64,000 nt of DNA from Phytobacter massiliensis JC163 (GCF_000321045.1 NZ_HE578949.1:283993-347992), one strand, 5' to 3'. Shown: positions 49,009 to 61,342, counted from the stretch's first letter. Program-made: numbers and translations. The notes: generated by a model not told the origin, from the letters alone.

Positions 49009-50660
49009 ATGAACGTGCTAAAAAAGAGCGTGGCGCTGGCGCTGCTGGCGGCGCTTGGCCTTGCCTGCGGGCAGGCTCAGGCTTATGAGCAGGACAAAAC
49101 GTATAACATCACCATTCTGCATACCAACGATCACCACGGCCATTTCTGGCGCAGCGATTATGGCGAATACGGTTTATCGGCCCAGAAAACGCTGGTAGAC
49201 GGCATTCGCAAAGAGGTCGCGGCGAAGGGCGGGAGCGTTCTGCTGCTTTCCGGCGGCGATATTAACACCGGCGTGCCGGAGTCCGACCTGCAGGATGCGG
49301 AGCCCGATTTTCGCGGCATGAATCTGATTGGCTACGATGCGATGGCGGTGGGCAATCACGAGTTCGATAACCCCATGAGCGTGCTGCGCCAGCAGGAAAA
49401 ATGGGCGAAGTTTCCCTTCCTCTCCGCCAATATATACCAGAAAAGCACCGGCGAGCGGCTGTTCAAACCCTGGATGATCTTTGACCGCCAGGGGCTGAAA
49501 ATCGCGGTCATCGGCTTAACCACAGACGATACGGCAAAAATCGGCAATCCCGAGTTCTTTACCGACATTGAGTTTCGCAAACCCGCCGAAGAGGCGAAGC
49601 TGGTTATTCAGGAGCTCCAGCAGAACCAGAAGCCGGACCTGATTATCGCCGCTACGCATATGGGCCACTACGACAACGGCGAGCATGGCTCCAATGCGCC
49701 GGGGGATGTGGAAATGGCCCGAAGCCTGCCCGCTGGCGCGCTGGCGATGATTGTGGGCGGTCACTCACAGGACCCGGTCTGCATGGCCTCGGAAAATAAA
49801 AACAGGTGGATTATGTGCCTGGCACCCCCTGCGCGCCCGATCGGCAAAACGGCATCTGGATTGTGCAGGCCCACGAGTGGGGGAAATACGTGGGGCGGGC
49901 GGATTTTGAATTCCGCAATGGTGAGATGAAACTGGTGCATTACCAGTTGATCCCGGTAAACCTTAAGAAGAAGGTCACTTACGACAACGGTAAAAGTGAG
50001 CGCGTACTTTACACTCCTGAGATTCAGGAAAACCAGCAGATGCTCTCGCTGCTGAGCCCGTTCCAGAACAAAGGCAAAGCGCAGCTGGGGGTTAAAATCG
50101 GCAATGTGAATGGTCATCTTGAAGGGGATCGGAGCAAAGTCCGCTTTGTGCAAACGAACCTCGCGCGGCTGATCCTCACGGCGCAAATGGCGCGCACCGG
50201 CGCGGACCTGGCGGTGATGAGCGGCGGCGGCGTGCGTGATTCCATCGAAGCAGGGGATATCACCTATAAAGACGTTCTGAAAGTTCAGCCGTTTGGCAAT
50301 ACGGTGGTGTATGCGGATATTAACGGTAAAGCGCTGAGCGATTATCTTACCGCCGTGGCGAAGATGAAGCCGGACTCCGGCGCCTATCCGCAGTTTGCCA
50401 ACGTGAGCTTCGTGGCGAAAGATGGCGTACTCAGCGAGCTGAAAATCAAAGGGGAAGCGATCGATCCGGCTAAGACCTACCGTCTGGCGACGCTAAGCTT
50501 TAACGCCACCGGCGGCGATGGCTATCCGCGTCTGGATGATAAACCGGGCTATGTGAATACCGGCTTTATTGATGCCGAGGTGCTGAAACAGTTTATCGAG
50601 CAAAGTTCGCCGCTTGATGTGAGCGCTTATGAGCCAAAAGGCGAAGTGAGCTGGCAGTAA
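49009..50660 (+). pseudogene. ushA: UDP-sugar hydrolase/5'-nucleotidase UshA, frameshifted
   Basis: This periplasmic enzyme splits UDP-glucose and nucleotides. It has a signal peptide (ending AQA before YEQDKTY), metallophosphatase motifs (LHTNDHHGHF, GGDINTG, GNHEF, AATHMGHYDNGEHG, GGHSQDP) and a C-terminal substrate domain (MSGGGVRDSIEAGDITYKDV, FNATGGDGYPR). The frame breaks at the five-A run 49798-49802: one added A restores NKKQVDYVPGTPC. Both halves are otherwise intact at about 550 residues, so a base missed in the homopolymer is the likely cause. Confidence 0.87.
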
Positions 50661-50667
50661 TACGTGT

Positions 50668-50742
50668 TCCCCTCACCCTGACCCTCTCCGCATAGGGGAG
50701 AGGGGATTGACTCGTAGCCCGGATAAGCGAAGCGCATCCGGG
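50668..50742. repeat. CCCTC-type repeat plus REP unit after ushA
   Basis: CCTCTCC-gcata-GGGGAGAGG is followed by GTAGCCCGGATAAGCGAAGC...CATCCGGG (50714-50742), the classic REP palindrome. They fill the gap between convergent ushA and ybaK. Confidence 0.78.
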
Positions 50743-50755
50743 AAAAGACCGCGCT

Positions 50756-51259
<504 letters not shown>

Positions 51260-51350
51260 TTATTGACGCCAGCATACGCCTGCGGCACTCCGCAAAAATA
51301 GTACAATCTTGCGCAATAATATTGCCAGTGACGGAAAATTTGAGCGACAA

Positions 51351-52220
51351 TCATCCAACCCGGAGCGTAAGCTCCGGCATAACAATAATACTGAAATTCC
51401 TCTTTGACGGGCCAATATCACTATTGGCCATTTTTTTGCCCAACAGCGCGGGCAAATTCCCCTCGCCATAGAGATGCAGCGCGCCTGCGGCCACGACATA
51501 TTGCCCCGGCGGCAGCGCCATCAGCCGTTCACACCATGCGCGATTACGCTGGTGCATCAACACCTCATGCAGCGGCTGGCTGAACGTAGAAGGCAGCGCC
51601 AGCGACTCGCCGACCGGAGGCGATTCAAGCCACCAGCTCATCATCACCTGCAGCAGGCGGGCGTTCTCGCGCCAGTGAACCAGCGTGTCCTGTAACAGCT
51701 CCACACCGCCATCTTCTAACTGGCTCAGAATGGCGAGCTGATTCTCAGTGCCTTCCAGTTCGATAATGGGGATAGCCGCATCGCGCGCCGCCCTGAGCAA
51801 CTGGTAATCGATGCCGTAATCAGGGCGAAGACCAAGTCGCTGCGCCTGCGTGGCCTGCAGTACCAGCGCAACATGCCAGGCGGGGCGGTCATCAAACTCT
51901 TCGCGTATTAATCCCAGACTCTCCAGGATCTCGTCAAGCATCGCCAGCACGTCAGGCGTCAGGCGCTCCGCCAGAGGGGGGCAGGTGGGCAGGTCGGCAA
52001 AGGGAGAACCGCCGCTGGCAACATCCGCCTCGACAATCAGCGCATCGGCCTTGTGCAGCTTTTGTAGCAGCGGCGCAGGCAGGGGAGACATGCCCTGGGT
52101 GCCCATATGAATGCTGCCGACCAGATGCAAATGCCGGTTATCCGGCAGGGTGACATCCACGGCAGGCCAGGCGTAACGGCGCGCGCCTAACCTCTTTTTT
52201 AACCAGCGAAACAGACCCAT
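51351..52220 (-). CDS. ybaP: TraB/GumN family protein YbaP
   Basis: The 289-residue protein matches YbaP: YAWPAVDVTLPDNRHLHLVG, then GSIHMGTQGMSPLPAPLLQK with the first GxxH box, and VAAGALHLYGEGNLPALL with the second. These boxes are thought to bind metal in a protease-like fold. The ATG at 52220 is preferred over 52274. The C-terminus runs about 30 residues past the usual end, possibly a read-through or a lineage feature. Confidence 0.88.
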   Translation of the reverse strand: MGLFRWLKKRLGARRYAWPAVDVTLPDNRHLHLVGSIHMGTQGMSPLPAPLLQKLHKADALIVEADVASGGSPFADLPTCPPLAERLTPDVLAMLDEILESLGLIREEFDDRPAWHVALVLQATQAQRLGLRPDYGIDYQLLRAARDAAIPIIELEGTENQLAILSQLEDGGVELLQDTLVHWRENARLLQVMMSWWLESPPVGESLALPSTFSQPLHEVLMHQRNRAWCERLMALPPGQYVVAAGALHLYGEGNLPALLGKKMANSDIGPSKRNFSIIVMPELTLRVG

Positions 52221-52292
52221 ACGCGCACCCTGAAAGCAAAACGCCATGCTAGCGCGTCGTGCCCTCAGGTGCAAACGGCCCCGCCCGCCGCC

Positions 52293-54794
52293 TTACTCTT
52301 TCGGGGTGAAACGCAGCAGGCGGTTGGCGTTGCTGACCACAGTAATAGATGAAAGGGCCATTGCCGCGCCGGCGACCACCGGGTTAAGCAGGGTGCCGGT
52401 GAGTGGCCATAAAATGCCCGCTGCGACCGGAATCCCCAGCGAATTGTAGATAAACGCCCCAAGCAGGTTTTGCTTCATATTACGCAGCGTCGCTCTGGAG
52501 ATAGCCAGCGCGTCCGCCACGCCCGTCAGGCTATGGCGCATCAGCGTAATGGCGGCGGTCTCAATTGCCACATCGCTGCCGCCGCCCATTGCAATACCCA
52601 CCTCCGCCTGCGCCAGCGCCGGGGCGTCGTTAATGCCGTCGCCAACCATCGCGACCCGGCGGCCTTCGCCCTGCAATTTTTTAATCGCATCGGCCTTGCC
52701 GTCCGGCAGTACGCCAGCAATGACTTCATCGATCCCGGCTTCACGGGCAATCGCGTTGGCGGTCACCGGGTTATCCCCGGTCAGCATCACCAGCCGGTAT
52801 CCGGCGCGGTGCAGACGCTGCAGCGCCGCCACGCTGTCTTCGCGCAGCGGGTCGCGGATAGCCAGCAGGGCGACCGCCTTGCCATCTACCGCCAGCAGCA
52901 CCGGGGTCGCCCCCTGGGCGGCCTGGGCGCTGAGCGCCTCCTCAAGCCCGTTGAGCGGCACCTGCTGTTGGGTCAGCAGCGCCTGGTTGCCCAGCAACAG
53001 CGTGCTGCCTTCGGCTTCGCCGCTGACGCCAAGGCCGCGCAGGGTACGGAAGTTTTGCACGGCAGGCAGCGGCGTATCGCCGGCTTTTTCCAGTATCGCT
53101 CGCGCCAGCGGGTGGCTTGAGCCCTGCTCCAGAGCGGCGGCGAGACGCAGCGCGCGGTCGGCGTCACCCCCCTCTGCGGTAATGATGGCGACCACCTGTG
53201 GTTTACCCGCCGTCAGGGTGCCGGTTTTATCGAACACCAGCGTGTCGAGAGTGCTGGCGCGCTGCAGCGCGTCAGCATCGCGCACCAGCACGCCGAACTC
53301 GGCGGCGCGGCCCACGCCGGAAATAATCGACATCGGCGTTGCCAGCCCCAGCGCGCAGGGACAGGCGATGATCAGCACGGTGGTGGTGATCACCAGCGTA
53401 TAGACAATCTGCGGCGCCGGGCCGAAGAGATACCAGATAGCGCCGCTCAGCAGCGCGATGGCAACCACCACCGGCACGAAGACGGCGGAGATTTTATCCG
53501 CCAGCTGGCCTATCTCCGGCTTGCTGCTCTGCGCCTGGCGCACCATGCGGATAATGCGCGACAGGGTGGTGTGGCTGCCCACCGCGCTGGCGGTAAAGAG
53601 TACGCTGCCGTCCTGCACCACCGTTCCGGCGTGGACGGCATCGCCTTCGCCTTTCTCCTGCGGGACCGGTTCGCCGGTCAGCATCGCTTCGTCAAACCAG
53701 CCCTCGCCTTTGCTAATATGGCCATCCACCGGTACGCGATCGCCGGTGGTCAGGCGCAGGGTCATGCCGGGAGTGACCTCCGCCAGCGGGACGGTTTTTT
53801 CGCCTGTTGGGGTCACCACTCTGGCGGTGGGCGGCGTCAGGTCGAGCAGTTTTTCCAGCGCCTTTGAAGAGCGCTGCCGGGCGCGCGCTTCCAGCATATG
53901 GCCGAGGTTAATCAGGCCGATGATCATCGTGCTGGCTTCGTAATAGAGGTGACGGGCCTGCATCGGGAACCACTGCGGCCAGAGGTTGACGCTAATGGAG
54001 TAGAGCCAGGCCGCACCGGTCCCCAGCGCCACCAGCGTATCCATGGTCGCCGTGCCGTTGGTCAGGCTTTTCCAGGCGCTACGGTAGAAGTGGCCGCCTG
54101 CGACCACCATCACCACCAGCGTCAGCCCGCCGAGCCACAGCCACAGCGTACGGTTTTCCGGGGTGACCATCATATTGTCGCCCACCATGCCCCACAGCAT
54201 CAGCGGGATGCCGAACAGTAGCGCGACAATGGCCTGCCAGCGAAAACGCCGGGTAGTGGCCTCGGCCGTCTCCTGCTGGCGTTCGCGGCGTTTGATATCG
54301 TCTTCAATCGCCTCAGCGCCGTAGCCTGCTTTTTCCACAGCGCTGACTAAATCTGTCGCGGAGGCGCTGCCCATTACAAGGGCAGTGCGCTCCGCAAGGT
54401 TGACCCGTGCCTGCGTGACGCCCGGCACCGCCTGTAAGGCGTTCTGTACGCGGGAGACACAGCTGGCGCAGCTCATGCCGTTAATGAGCAGCTGCTGGCT
54501 GTCATCTGCGTCATCGGCTGCCGGAAGCTCAGGGGAGGCCGCTGTCAGTGCTTCCGACGGGGTTGATGACTCTGCCAGCGGGTTAGCCTTTGGGTGGCTT
54601 ACGCTCGCGCCATACCCGGCTTCTTTAATGGTGTCGATAAGGGCTGACGCGTCGGCGCTGCCGGTAACCCGCGCATGGGTGATGGTCACGTCCGCCTGTT
54701 CGACGTCGTCGCGTTTTTCCAGACTCTCTTTGACCCGTTTAACGCAGTGGCCGCAGGAGAGGCCATCCAGTTCCAGTTCAGTAATGTGAGACAT
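52293..54794 (-). CDS. copA: Copper-exporting P-type ATPase CopA
   Basis: The 833-residue inner-membrane pump moves Cu(I) out of the cytosol. It has two metal-binding domains (LSCGHC about 13-17, GMSCASC about 107-113), the ion path [11 protein letters not shown], the phosphorylated aspartate in DKTGTLT, and TGDNP and [10 protein letters not shown] in the ATP domain. A programmed frameshift near codon 69 yields the CopA(Z) chaperone. It is divergent from cueR, with the CueR operator between them. ybaQ, ybaS and ybaT, near copA in K-12, are absent. Confidence 0.96.
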   Translation of the reverse strand: MSHITELELDGLSCGHCVKRVKESLEKRDDVEQADVTITHARVTGSADASALIDTIKEAGYGASVSHPKANPLAESSTPSEALTAASPELPAADDADDSQQLLINGMSCASCVSRVQNALQAVPGVTQARVNLAERTALVMGSASATDLVSAVEKAGYGAEAIEDDIKRRERQQETAEATTRRFRWQAIVALLFGIPLMLWGMVGDNMMVTPENRTLWLWLGGLTLVVMVVAGGHFYRSAWKSLTNGTATMDTLVALGTGAAWLYSISVNLWPQWFPMQARHLYYEASTMIIGLINLGHMLEARARQRSSKALEKLLDLTPPTARVVTPTGEKTVPLAEVTPGMTLRLTTGDRVPVDGHISKGEGWFDEAMLTGEPVPQEKGEGDAVHAGTVVQDGSVLFTASAVGSHTTLSRIIRMVRQAQSSKPEIGQLADKISAVFVPVVVAIALLSGAIWYLFGPAPQIVYTLVITTTVLIIACPCALGLATPMSIISGVGRAAEFGVLVRDADALQRASTLDTLVFDKTGTLTAGKPQVVAIITAEGGDADRALRLAAALEQGSSHPLARAILEKAGDTPLPAVQNFRTLRGLGVSGEAEGSTLLLGNQALLTQQQVPLNGLEEALSAQAAQGATPVLLAVDGKAVALLAIRDPLREDSVAALQRLHRAGYRLVMLTGDNPVTANAIAREAGIDEVIAGVLPDGKADAIKKLQGEGRRVAMVGDGINDAPALAQAEVGIAMGGGSDVAIETAAITLMRHSLTGVADALAISRATLRNMKQNLLGAFIYNSLGIPVAAGILWPLTGTLLNPVVAGAAMALSSITVVSNANRLLRFTPKE
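54583..54794 (-). other. CopA(Z) copper chaperone made by -1 frameshift in copA
   Basis: The heptamer C-CCA-AAG at 54588-54594 (minus strand) lies at codons 68-69 of copA. Slipping back one base gives CCC-AAA-GGC-TAA, ending a 70-residue product that is the first metal-binding domain alone. This is the length and slippery sequence known for E. coli CopA(Z), which carries copper in the cytosol. Confidence 0.8.
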
Positions 54795-54871
54795 AATAAG
54801 TTTCCTGTATTATTGGTCGTGTAAACATTGACCTGGTTAATCACGTGTAAGGTGACTGTGTTAAAGGTTAA

Positions 54872-54892
54872 ACCTTCCATCAAGGGGAAGGT
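54872..54892. promoter_or_regulatory. CueR operator and copA promoter
   Basis: ACCTTCC-atcaagg-GGAAGGT is the CueR inverted repeat. On the minus strand it lies in the 19-base spacer between TTGACC (-35) and TAACCT (-10), the long spacer that makes the copA promoter depend on CueR and Cu(I). Confidence 0.92.
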
Positions 54893-54905
54893 CAAGGGGG
54901 GAAAG

Positions 54906-55312
54906 GTGAATATCAGTATCGTGGCAAAAAAACCGGTTTAACCAGCAAGGCCATCCGTTTTTATGAAGATAAAGGGCTGGTGACGCCGCCGCTGCGGGGC
55001 GAAAACGGCTATCGCAGCTATACGCAGCAGCATATCAACGAACTGACGCTGTTACGCCAGGCGCGGCAGGTGGGATTTAACCTTGAAGAGTGCGGCGAAC
55101 TGGTCAATCTGTTCAACGATCCGGCCCGTCACAGCGCGGATGTTAAAGCGCGAACGCTACAAAAGGTGGCGGAGATCGAGCGGCATATCCTTGAGCTGGA
55201 AGCGATGCGTAAGCAGCTGCTGGCGCTGGCGGAAGCCTGCCCAGGCGATGAGAGCGCCGACTGCCCGATTATCGACAACCTTTCCGGCTGCTGCCACACG
55301 CCTCGCCCCTGA
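54906..55312 (+). pseudogene. cueR: Copper-responsive MerR-type activator CueR, frameshifted near start
   Basis: CueR senses Cu(I) and turns on copA. From the GTG at 54906 the product reads NISIVAKK, then the frame breaks in the seven-A run 54926-54932; one more A gives [19 protein letters not shown], the MerR helix-turn-helix. The rest is intact ([20 protein letters not shown], then the copper site [15 protein letters not shown] with both cysteines). As written the DNA-binding domain would be lost. Homopolymer error is likely, since copA and its operator are intact. The 3' end overlaps the convergent DUF3142 gene by 44 bases. Confidence 0.85.
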
Positions 55313-56009
55313 CGGGATTAAGCATAAACACCACGGTGCCGCGATACCACGCCGACGCAGGCTGGTTTTCCTCGCGCCATTCACCGTGCTGCACCAGGCC
55401 AAGCTTAAACGGAATGCGCAGCGCCGCAAGGGCGGGCAGGTAATCGGCATAGTTGCTGACGGTCCTGCGCCCCTGGTAGCTCTGAATAACCAGTTCATCA
55501 ATGGGCAGGGTGTTGATAACGGCGATATCTCCCGTTTTCGCCCAGTCGAGCAGGCCGGTCACTCCCAGCGCATAGCCCGCGGGCAGCACCGCTCTGACCC
55601 TTTTCAGGAACAGGCCGTACTCGTCAAGACGGTGGGTGGCGGCGTCAAAATCTATCTGGAGCCCGATAACCCGGTTGCCTTTGCGCTGCCAGCTATCCAG
55701 CAGACGCACAATACGCAGCAGCAGCGCGTCCGGCACTTCAAGCGTGGCGAAGCGCACCGTTATCCACAGGGTGGGGAAGCTAAGTCGGCTCGCAGGCAGG
55801 CCCAGTTTTTCAAACGTTGCGCCCGCGGGCAGCGCGACCACCTCTCCCTGATGCAGGTAAACGATCTGCGCCTGCTTCATCTCCGCCGTCGGCTTAACCC
55901 CCGACCACAGCCAGAAGGCCTGATGATCGGCGGGTTGCACCGCCGCCACTGATGCTGGCGGCAGCATCAGCGCGGCGATTACCAGTAATAGTCGAGTTTT
56001 TGCGCCCAC
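55269..56009 (-). CDS. DUF3142 domain protein
   Basis: The 246-residue exported protein begins with a signal peptide ([19 protein letters not shown]). Next come [20 protein letters not shown] and [20 protein letters not shown], the DUF3142 pattern, which looks like a glycosidase-type barrel with an acidic active-site region. It overlaps the upstream helical-repeat gene by 31 bases, so the two form an operon. The exact reaction is unknown. The last residues run across the cueR end and may be a non-conserved tail. Confidence 0.75.
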   Translation of the reverse strand: MGAKTRLLLVIAALMLPPASVAAVQPADHQAFWLWSGVKPTAEMKQAQIVYLHQGEVVALPAGATFEKLGLPASRLSFPTLWITVRFATLEVPDALLLRIVRLLDSWQRKGNRVIGLQIDFDAATHRLDEYGLFLKRVRAVLPAGYALGVTGLLDWAKTGDIAVINTLPIDELVIQSYQGRRTVSNYADYLPALAALRIPFKLGLVQHGEWREENQPASAWYRGTVVFMLNPVRGEACGSSRKGCR

Positions 56010-58142
56010 GGACTGCCCGGATATTGTGTTTTCAGCTGGGTAAACCAGCCCTTGCGCTTGCGTTTATCCACCTCTTCGCCGCCGCAGTCGTTATAGCCTG
56101 CGGGGGCGTAGCAGCGAACGGCGCGATAGAGGGCGTAGGCCTTATCTTCCACTTCGGCTTTATTGTCGGTGATTATCTGCTGATAGTAGCGTTGGCGGTC
56201 TGGTTCACCGTTTTTAAGGGCTTTCGCGACTGCGCTACTCAGCGCATCATTGCCCTCGGCCTCTTTCCAGCTGTTTACTTTGGCCTGAGTGGTGCGGAAA
56301 AATTCGCCCAGGCAGTTAAGGGCGTGGGCATCATCGGGGTTTTTCGCCAGTACCGAGACGGTGTTGGCGAGCGCCGCGCAGTAATAGCCTTGCTCCGTCT
56401 GCTTGCCGTTCCAGTCAAACACCGTCAGGCTGACATCGCTAAACGCTTCGTCAATCACCGGACGGGAGATGTGGCTGGCCAGTTTTTTTATCCGTCAGCC
56501 ACTCGCCGTAACGCCCGTCAATCAGGTCTTTCATCAGCAGCGTATGCAGGGCGATGGTGCGCTCTTCGCTGTTCGGGCCGTTGATGACCTGTTGGCGAAG
56601 AAGATCGGCAGAGGCTTTCGTTTTCAGCACCAGCGAACGGTAGCGCAGGCTGGTGACCGCGCTGTCGGCGGCGAACACGGCATCGACATTGCCGCTCTCA
56701 AGCTCCGTCGCCGCCAGTTTGGCCTGCAGATACTGCTGCTGTTCGAAATCCTTGCTCAGGCCAAGCAGATGCAGCCAGTGGCTGCGGGCTTCGGGCCACT
56801 GCTTCTGCGCCATCAGCGCCTCGCCGTACAGTGCCTGCTCGCTAAACAGCAGAATGTCACTGGCCGGTAGCGAATCAACCGGTTTGATGGCGCTGACCAC
56901 GGCGGGGTAGGCCTTTTGCGCGTACTGATGGCGAAGCGACAGGTAGCGCCACAGCTCAGGCTTACCGCTGTTGTCAAAAATGGGTTTGATAGCCTGCAGG
57001 AAAGCATCGTCAACGCAGGGGGCATTATCGTCACATTCAGTGGCGCGCATCAGACGCAGGGTCTGGGTGAAGGTGATAAGCGGCGCATCAGGGGCGCTGA
57101 TAAAAAAGTCGTCGTAGCCGCTGAGATCTTTGCTCTGCAATTTGCTGTCGTTCTCGGCAATCAGCGCGACCAGCGCTTCGCCGCTTTGCGCCTGGGCGAA
57201 GGCCTTTTCGTACAGCGCCGCCAGACGATCCCAGTCCTGGCGATACCAGCTGATTCTGCGCATCAGCCCGCGAGTGGACGAGGCATACATGCCCTCCGGC
57301 CAGCGCTGAAGGTAGCTTTCCGCCCACGCCTGCGCCCGATCGGCGGCGGCTTTATCTACCTTAAGCACCATAAACTCGCCGTAGTCGCCCCTGGCGTTGG
57401 CCGTACTCTGGTTAAGCGCGGTACGCATCAGCATATAGGTCGCGGTTTCGGCAAGCCAGGGCTGCGGTGAGTCCTTAAGGCGGGCAAAAATGGCCGCAGC
57501 CGGAGCATAATCCCCCTGATAAAAATGGTCTGCGGCCAGCAGATAATCACGAAACGCCGCTGCGGAGCCTTCGGCGTAAGGCAGTTCAGAAAGCATTGTT
57601 TGCAGCTCTGCGCCGCCGGGGACGGCAAGCCTCGCCCTGGCGAGAGTGGTGCGTTGGTCCGGCGTTAGCGACTTATCCGCCAGCAGCGCGGCGAAAAGCG
57701 CCGAGGCGGACTCAGGGCTATTAGAGATAAAGCGCCCGGAGGCGTCATCACCGCGAAAAGTGTTTTCGTTGAGTTCATCCGCAGAAAGATTAAGCGCTTT
57801 TAACCGTTCATCAAAAGCCGTTTCGGCCAGCGGGGATGCTGTCTCCTCATCCGGCGCGTCCGCGTTGTACCACTCGTCGATATGCGGGCCGAAATAGTAG
57901 CTGCGGCTGCGGGTAATATCATCAGGTATTGGCTGACGCAGCGGTGTAAAGGCATGCTTTTCGCCCGTAAGGCGCAGCAGGTTGTCGCGGCTATCGTTGC
58001 TGGTGTCCAGCACCGGGGGGCTTGCCAGGAAGCAGCCCTCATAACCCCACGGGCAGCTGCCCATATCCGATGAGGCGTGCGCGCTCAGGCTGGCGGTAGC
58101 GGTGACCGCCAGCGCCAGCATCGTTTTGTGCCAGGTTTTCAT
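55979..58142 (-). pseudogene. Exported helical-repeat (TPR-like) protein, frameshifted
   Basis: Two frames (56451-58142 and 55979-56458) join if one T is removed from the seven-T run at 56483-56489, giving about 720 residues and an uninterrupted DKKLASHISRPVIDEAFSD. The N-terminus is a signal peptide (MKTWHKTMLALAVTATASLS), followed by SCPWGYEGC and then many helical pairs such as AADHFYQGDYAPAAAIFARL and AESYLQRWPEGMYASSTRGL, like TPR units. It is the first gene of an operon with the DUF3142 protein. Function unknown; it may be a periplasmic scaffold. Confidence 0.65.
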
Positions 58143-58155
58143 TGCTTGTCTCTGA

Positions 58156-58620
58156 TTACTGGGGCTCAGTGAGCGCTTTGATTCGCAGGGTAATGCCTTC
58201 GACGGCGGTCACTTCCACTTTCGTTCCTGCCGGCAGGTCTTCTCCGGCGCTGACCGGCCAGGAGCTGTCGCCCACCCGCATATGACCGCGTCCGTTCACG
58301 AGCGCGTTATCCAGAATAAAGTGGCGGCCAACCAGCTGCTGCCCGCGCCGGTTAAGGGCGGCATCAGCGGGTTTTTGCTCCCGCACCCGTTTTGACAGCC
58401 ACAGCCACCAGAGCCAGGCGGCGATGAGGGTCAGCAGGGCAAACAGCACCCCCTGCCACTCCCAGCCGAACGGCACCAGCCAGACCAGCAGCCCGGTGAT
58501 CACCGCCGCGACGCCGCTCCACAGCAGGTAGCCGTTACCGCCGAGCATCTCGGCGGCCAGCAGCAGGCCGCCCACGGTTAGCCAGAAAATATAGGCGTGT
58601 TCAAACAGCAGGGCGATCAT
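58156..58620 (-). CDS. ybbJ: NfeD-family inner-membrane protein YbbJ
   Basis: The 154-residue protein has three or four membrane helices ([20 protein letters not shown]) and a C-terminal OB-type domain ([20 protein letters not shown]). It works with the stomatin-like QmcA, encoded just upstream with an ATGA overlap. The pair is thought to help membrane protein quality control and to stabilise FtsH mutants. Confidence 0.93.
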   Translation of the reverse strand: MIALLFEHAYIFWLTVGGLLLAAEMLGGNGYLLWSGVAAVITGLLVWLVPFGWEWQGVLFALLTLIAAWLWWLWLSKRVREQKPADAALNRRGQQLVGRHFILDNALVNGRGHMRVGDSSWPVSAGEDLPAGTKVEVTAVEGITLRIKALTEPQ

Positions 58621-59534
58621 GGTCTCTTCCGCTCGCCGGCGCTGTCTTTGACCAGTTCAGCGATACCCGCGATGGAACCCATCAGGCTGCTGGCATCCAG
58701 CGGCATCATCACCACCTTGCTGTTATCCGCGGAGCCAATCTGCTGCAGCGCCTCGGTATATTTCTGCGCCACGAAGTAGTTGATGGCCTGAATATCGCCA
58801 GCGGCAATCGCTTCGGAGACCATTTTCGTGGCGCGGGCTTCCGCTTCCGCCGAACGTTCGCGCGCTTCTGCTTCCAGGAAAGCCGCCTGACGTTCCCCCT
58901 CAGCCTTGAGGATTTTCGACTGTTTCTCCCCTTCGGCCTTAACAATTTCCGCCTGGCGGATACCTTCGGCTTCCAGGATGTAGGCGCGTTTGGTTCGTTC
59001 AGCTTTCATCTGGGCGTTCATGGAAGAGACCAGTTCAGCAGGCGGGCGCACGTCGCGGATTTCGATACGGGTGACTTTGATGCCCCACGGGTTGGTCGCC
59101 TCATCAACAATGTGCAGCAGGCGAGTGTTGATGCTGTCGCGCTGGGAAAGCATTTCGTCCAGCTCCATCGAGCCAAGAACGGTACGGATGTTGGTCATGG
59201 TGAGGTTGATGATCGCCAGTTCGAGGTTACTGACTTCATACGCGGCTTTTGGCGCGTCGATCACCTGGATAAAGCACACCGCGTCAATGGTGACGTTGGC
59301 GTTATCTTTGGAGATGACCTCCTGGGAGGGGATATCAAGCACCTGCTCCATCATGTTGATTTTGCGGCCAATGCGGTCCATAAACGGCACCACCAGGCTA
59401 AGACCAGGCTGCAAAGAGCGGGTATAGCGGCCAAAACGCTCCACCGTCCACTCATATCCCTGCGGGACAATTTTGACCCCGGCGCCGACAATCACCAGCG
59501 CCACGAAAATAAGGACGGGAATCACAATAAGCAT
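58617..59534 (-). CDS. qmcA: SPFH/stomatin-like membrane protein QmcA
   Basis: The 305-residue protein has one N-terminal membrane helix ([20 protein letters not shown]) and an SPFH domain ([40 protein letters not shown]), then a long helical repeat ([20 protein letters not shown]). It forms large oligomers in membrane domains. An AGGAGG lies before the start. In K-12 ybbLM follow on the other strand; here cnoX is next. Confidence 0.95.
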   Translation of the reverse strand: MLIVIPVLIFVALVIVGAGVKIVPQGYEWTVERFGRYTRSLQPGLSLVVPFMDRIGRKINMMEQVLDIPSQEVISKDNANVTIDAVCFIQVIDAPKAAYEVSNLELAIINLTMTNIRTVLGSMELDEMLSQRDSINTRLLHIVDEATNPWGIKVTRIEIRDVRPPAELVSSMNAQMKAERTKRAYILEAEGIRQAEIVKAEGEKQSKILKAEGERQAAFLEAEARERSAEAEARATKMVSEAIAAGDIQAINYFVAQKYTEALQQIGSADNSKVVMMPLDASSLMGSIAGIAELVKDSAGERKRP

Positions 59535-59622
59535 CAAATCAACCTCCTGTTTAATTTGCTGCCATTCTAAACAAATTTGGGGATCAAAACAGCGAGATCC
59601 CCAAATTTAGCAGGCGGCCTTC

Positions 59623-60477
59623 TTAATAAAGGAGTGAATAAAGCTGACGGCGATACTTCGCGGCCAGCGCATCGCCGGTGCCGAGCGCGGCCAGGATCTC
59701 CTGCAGCATTTTCCGCGCCTGGCCGTCCGCCGCGCCCAGATCCTTGCGCAAATGGCCGAACAGCAACTCCAGCGCCTCTTCATTACGGCCGACCTGATGC
59801 AGCTGTAACGCCAGCTGCGTCGCCAGCTGGGCATCCTCGGGGCTGGCTTCAACCTGCTGTTGCAACTGCTGAATTTCTGGGGTATCCGCCGCCTGTTTCA
59901 GCAGTTCAATCTGCGCCACCAGTCCCTGATAGCGGGTGTCCTGATCCTGCAACGGCACGGTTTTCAGCACCGCCTCCGCCTCATCGGAGCGGTTGAGCGC
60001 AATCTGCGTCTCGGCCAGCAGCAGGCCGATTTCGCTGCTCTGGTTCGATAACTGCCAGGCTTCTTTCAGCAGCGGCAGGGCCTCGGCGTGCTTGCCTTCT
60101 TCAATCAGCGCCAGCGCCTGCTGCGCTTTCAGTTCCTCTTCACGCGGCAGCACTTTATCGAGCAGCGCGCGAATTGCCTCTTCCGGCTGCGGCCCCTGGA
60201 AGCCGTCTACCGGCTGGCCATTCTGGAACAGGTAGACCGTTGGAATGGCGCGCAAACCGAACTGGGAGGCGAGCATCTGCTCGGCGTCGCAGTCGACCTT
60301 CGCCAGAATAAACTGGCCGTTATACTGCGCCGCCAGGCTTTCAAGGATTGGGGTCAGTTGCAGGCAGTGCTGGCTGCGTTCGGACCAGAAATAGAACAGC
60401 ACCGGCGTAGTAACGGACTGATCGAGCGTCTGGTGAAGGTTGGCTTCTGTAATATTGACGATGTTCTGTACAGACAT
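59623..60477 (-). CDS. cnoX: Chaperedoxin CnoX (YbbN)
   Basis: This 284-residue protein has a thioredoxin-like domain with a SQHC motif ([12 protein letters not shown]) in place of CxxC, as in E. coli. It is followed by TPR repeats ([20 protein letters not shown]). It protects proteins under bleach stress and passes them to GroEL and DnaK. It is divergent from or adjacent to qmcA, with only 88 bases between. Confidence 0.94.
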   Translation of the reverse strand: MSVQNIVNITEANLHQTLDQSVTTPVLFYFWSERSQHCLQLTPILESLAAQYNGQFILAKVDCDAEQMLASQFGLRAIPTVYLFQNGQPVDGFQGPQPEEAIRALLDKVLPREEELKAQQALALIEEGKHAEALPLLKEAWQLSNQSSEIGLLLAETQIALNRSDEAEAVLKTVPLQDQDTRYQGLVAQIELLKQAADTPEIQQLQQQVEASPEDAQLATQLALQLHQVGRNEEALELLFGHLRKDLGAADGQARKMLQEILAALGTGDALAAKYRRQLYSLLY

Positions 60478-60535
60478 GGGTCATTCTCTGTTTAAGTGTT
60501 TAGGATTACATGGGGACAGGCGGCGCGCCTTCAAC

Positions 60536-61342
60536 TCACCCCTGTAAAATTTTATCCATAACGCGCCCCGGCAGCAGGCGTTTGAGCAGGCTGACCGCGT
60601 GGGTCACCAGCGTCACCGGGTAACGCAACCTGGGCCTGGGGCTTTCAAAAGCATGGCGCACTTTGGCGACCACCGCCTCCGGCCCGAGGGTAAAACGGGC
60701 CGCGATACCGGGGTTTTCCACCGGTTTGTCGCTGGTCTGGTTAACGTTTTCCGTAAAGCGCGTGCGGATGGGGCCGGGTTCAATCAGGCTGACTTTAATA
60801 CCGGTATGACGCAGCTCCATACGCAGCGCGTCTGCCCAGGCTTCCAGCGCGTATTTGCTGGCGGCGTAAGCGCCACGGCCCGGCGTGGAGATCAATCCCA
60901 TTACCGAAGAGGTCATCACAATGCGCCCTTCGCCGTGGGGTATCATCGCGGGCAGCAGGCGCATGGTGAGCTGATGCGCGCCAAAAAAGTTGGCGGAAAA
61001 TTGCTGCTCCATCTGCGCGCGGCTGATTGTGTTGAGCGGGCCATAAACGCCAAACCCGGCGTTATTGAAAATACCGTACAGGCGGTTGCCGCACAGGGCG
61101 ATAACCTCATCGGCCGCGCGATCCACGCTCTCCGGCGCGTCAAGATCGAGCTGAATGCCGGTAAAACCCAGCCCGTTGATCCGCGCAACGTCCTCGGCTT
61201 TGCGGCAGGCCGCCAGCACCTGGAAGCCCTGGCGTTTCAGGTCATGGGCGCTTTCCAGGCCGATACCGCTGGAACATCCTGTTATTAAGACCGTTTTTTG
61301 CATAACTTTACCTGAATGCACCCCTGATAACTCAGGAGTCAT
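60536..61342 (-). CDS. ybbO: Short-chain dehydrogenase YbbO
   Basis: The 268-residue NADP-dependent reductase has the nucleotide site TGCSSGIGLE, NNAGFGVYG and the active tyrosine in GAYAASKYALEAW, with SSVMGLIS supplying the serine. In E. coli YbbO reduces aldehydes. It overlaps the tesA end by 11 bases. A later start, 13 codons in, is possible. Confidence 0.92.
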   Translation of the reverse strand: MTPELSGVHSGKVMQKTVLITGCSSGIGLESAHDLKRQGFQVLAACRKAEDVARINGLGFTGIQLDLDAPESVDRAADEVIALCGNRLYGIFNNAGFGVYGPLNTISRAQMEQQFSANFFGAHQLTMRLLPAMIPHGEGRIVMTSSVMGLISTPGRGAYAASKYALEAWADALRMELRHTGIKVSLIEPGPIRTRFTENVNQTSDKPVENPGIAARFTLGPEAVVAKVRHAFESPRPRLRYPVTLVTHAVSLLKRLLPGRVMDKILQG

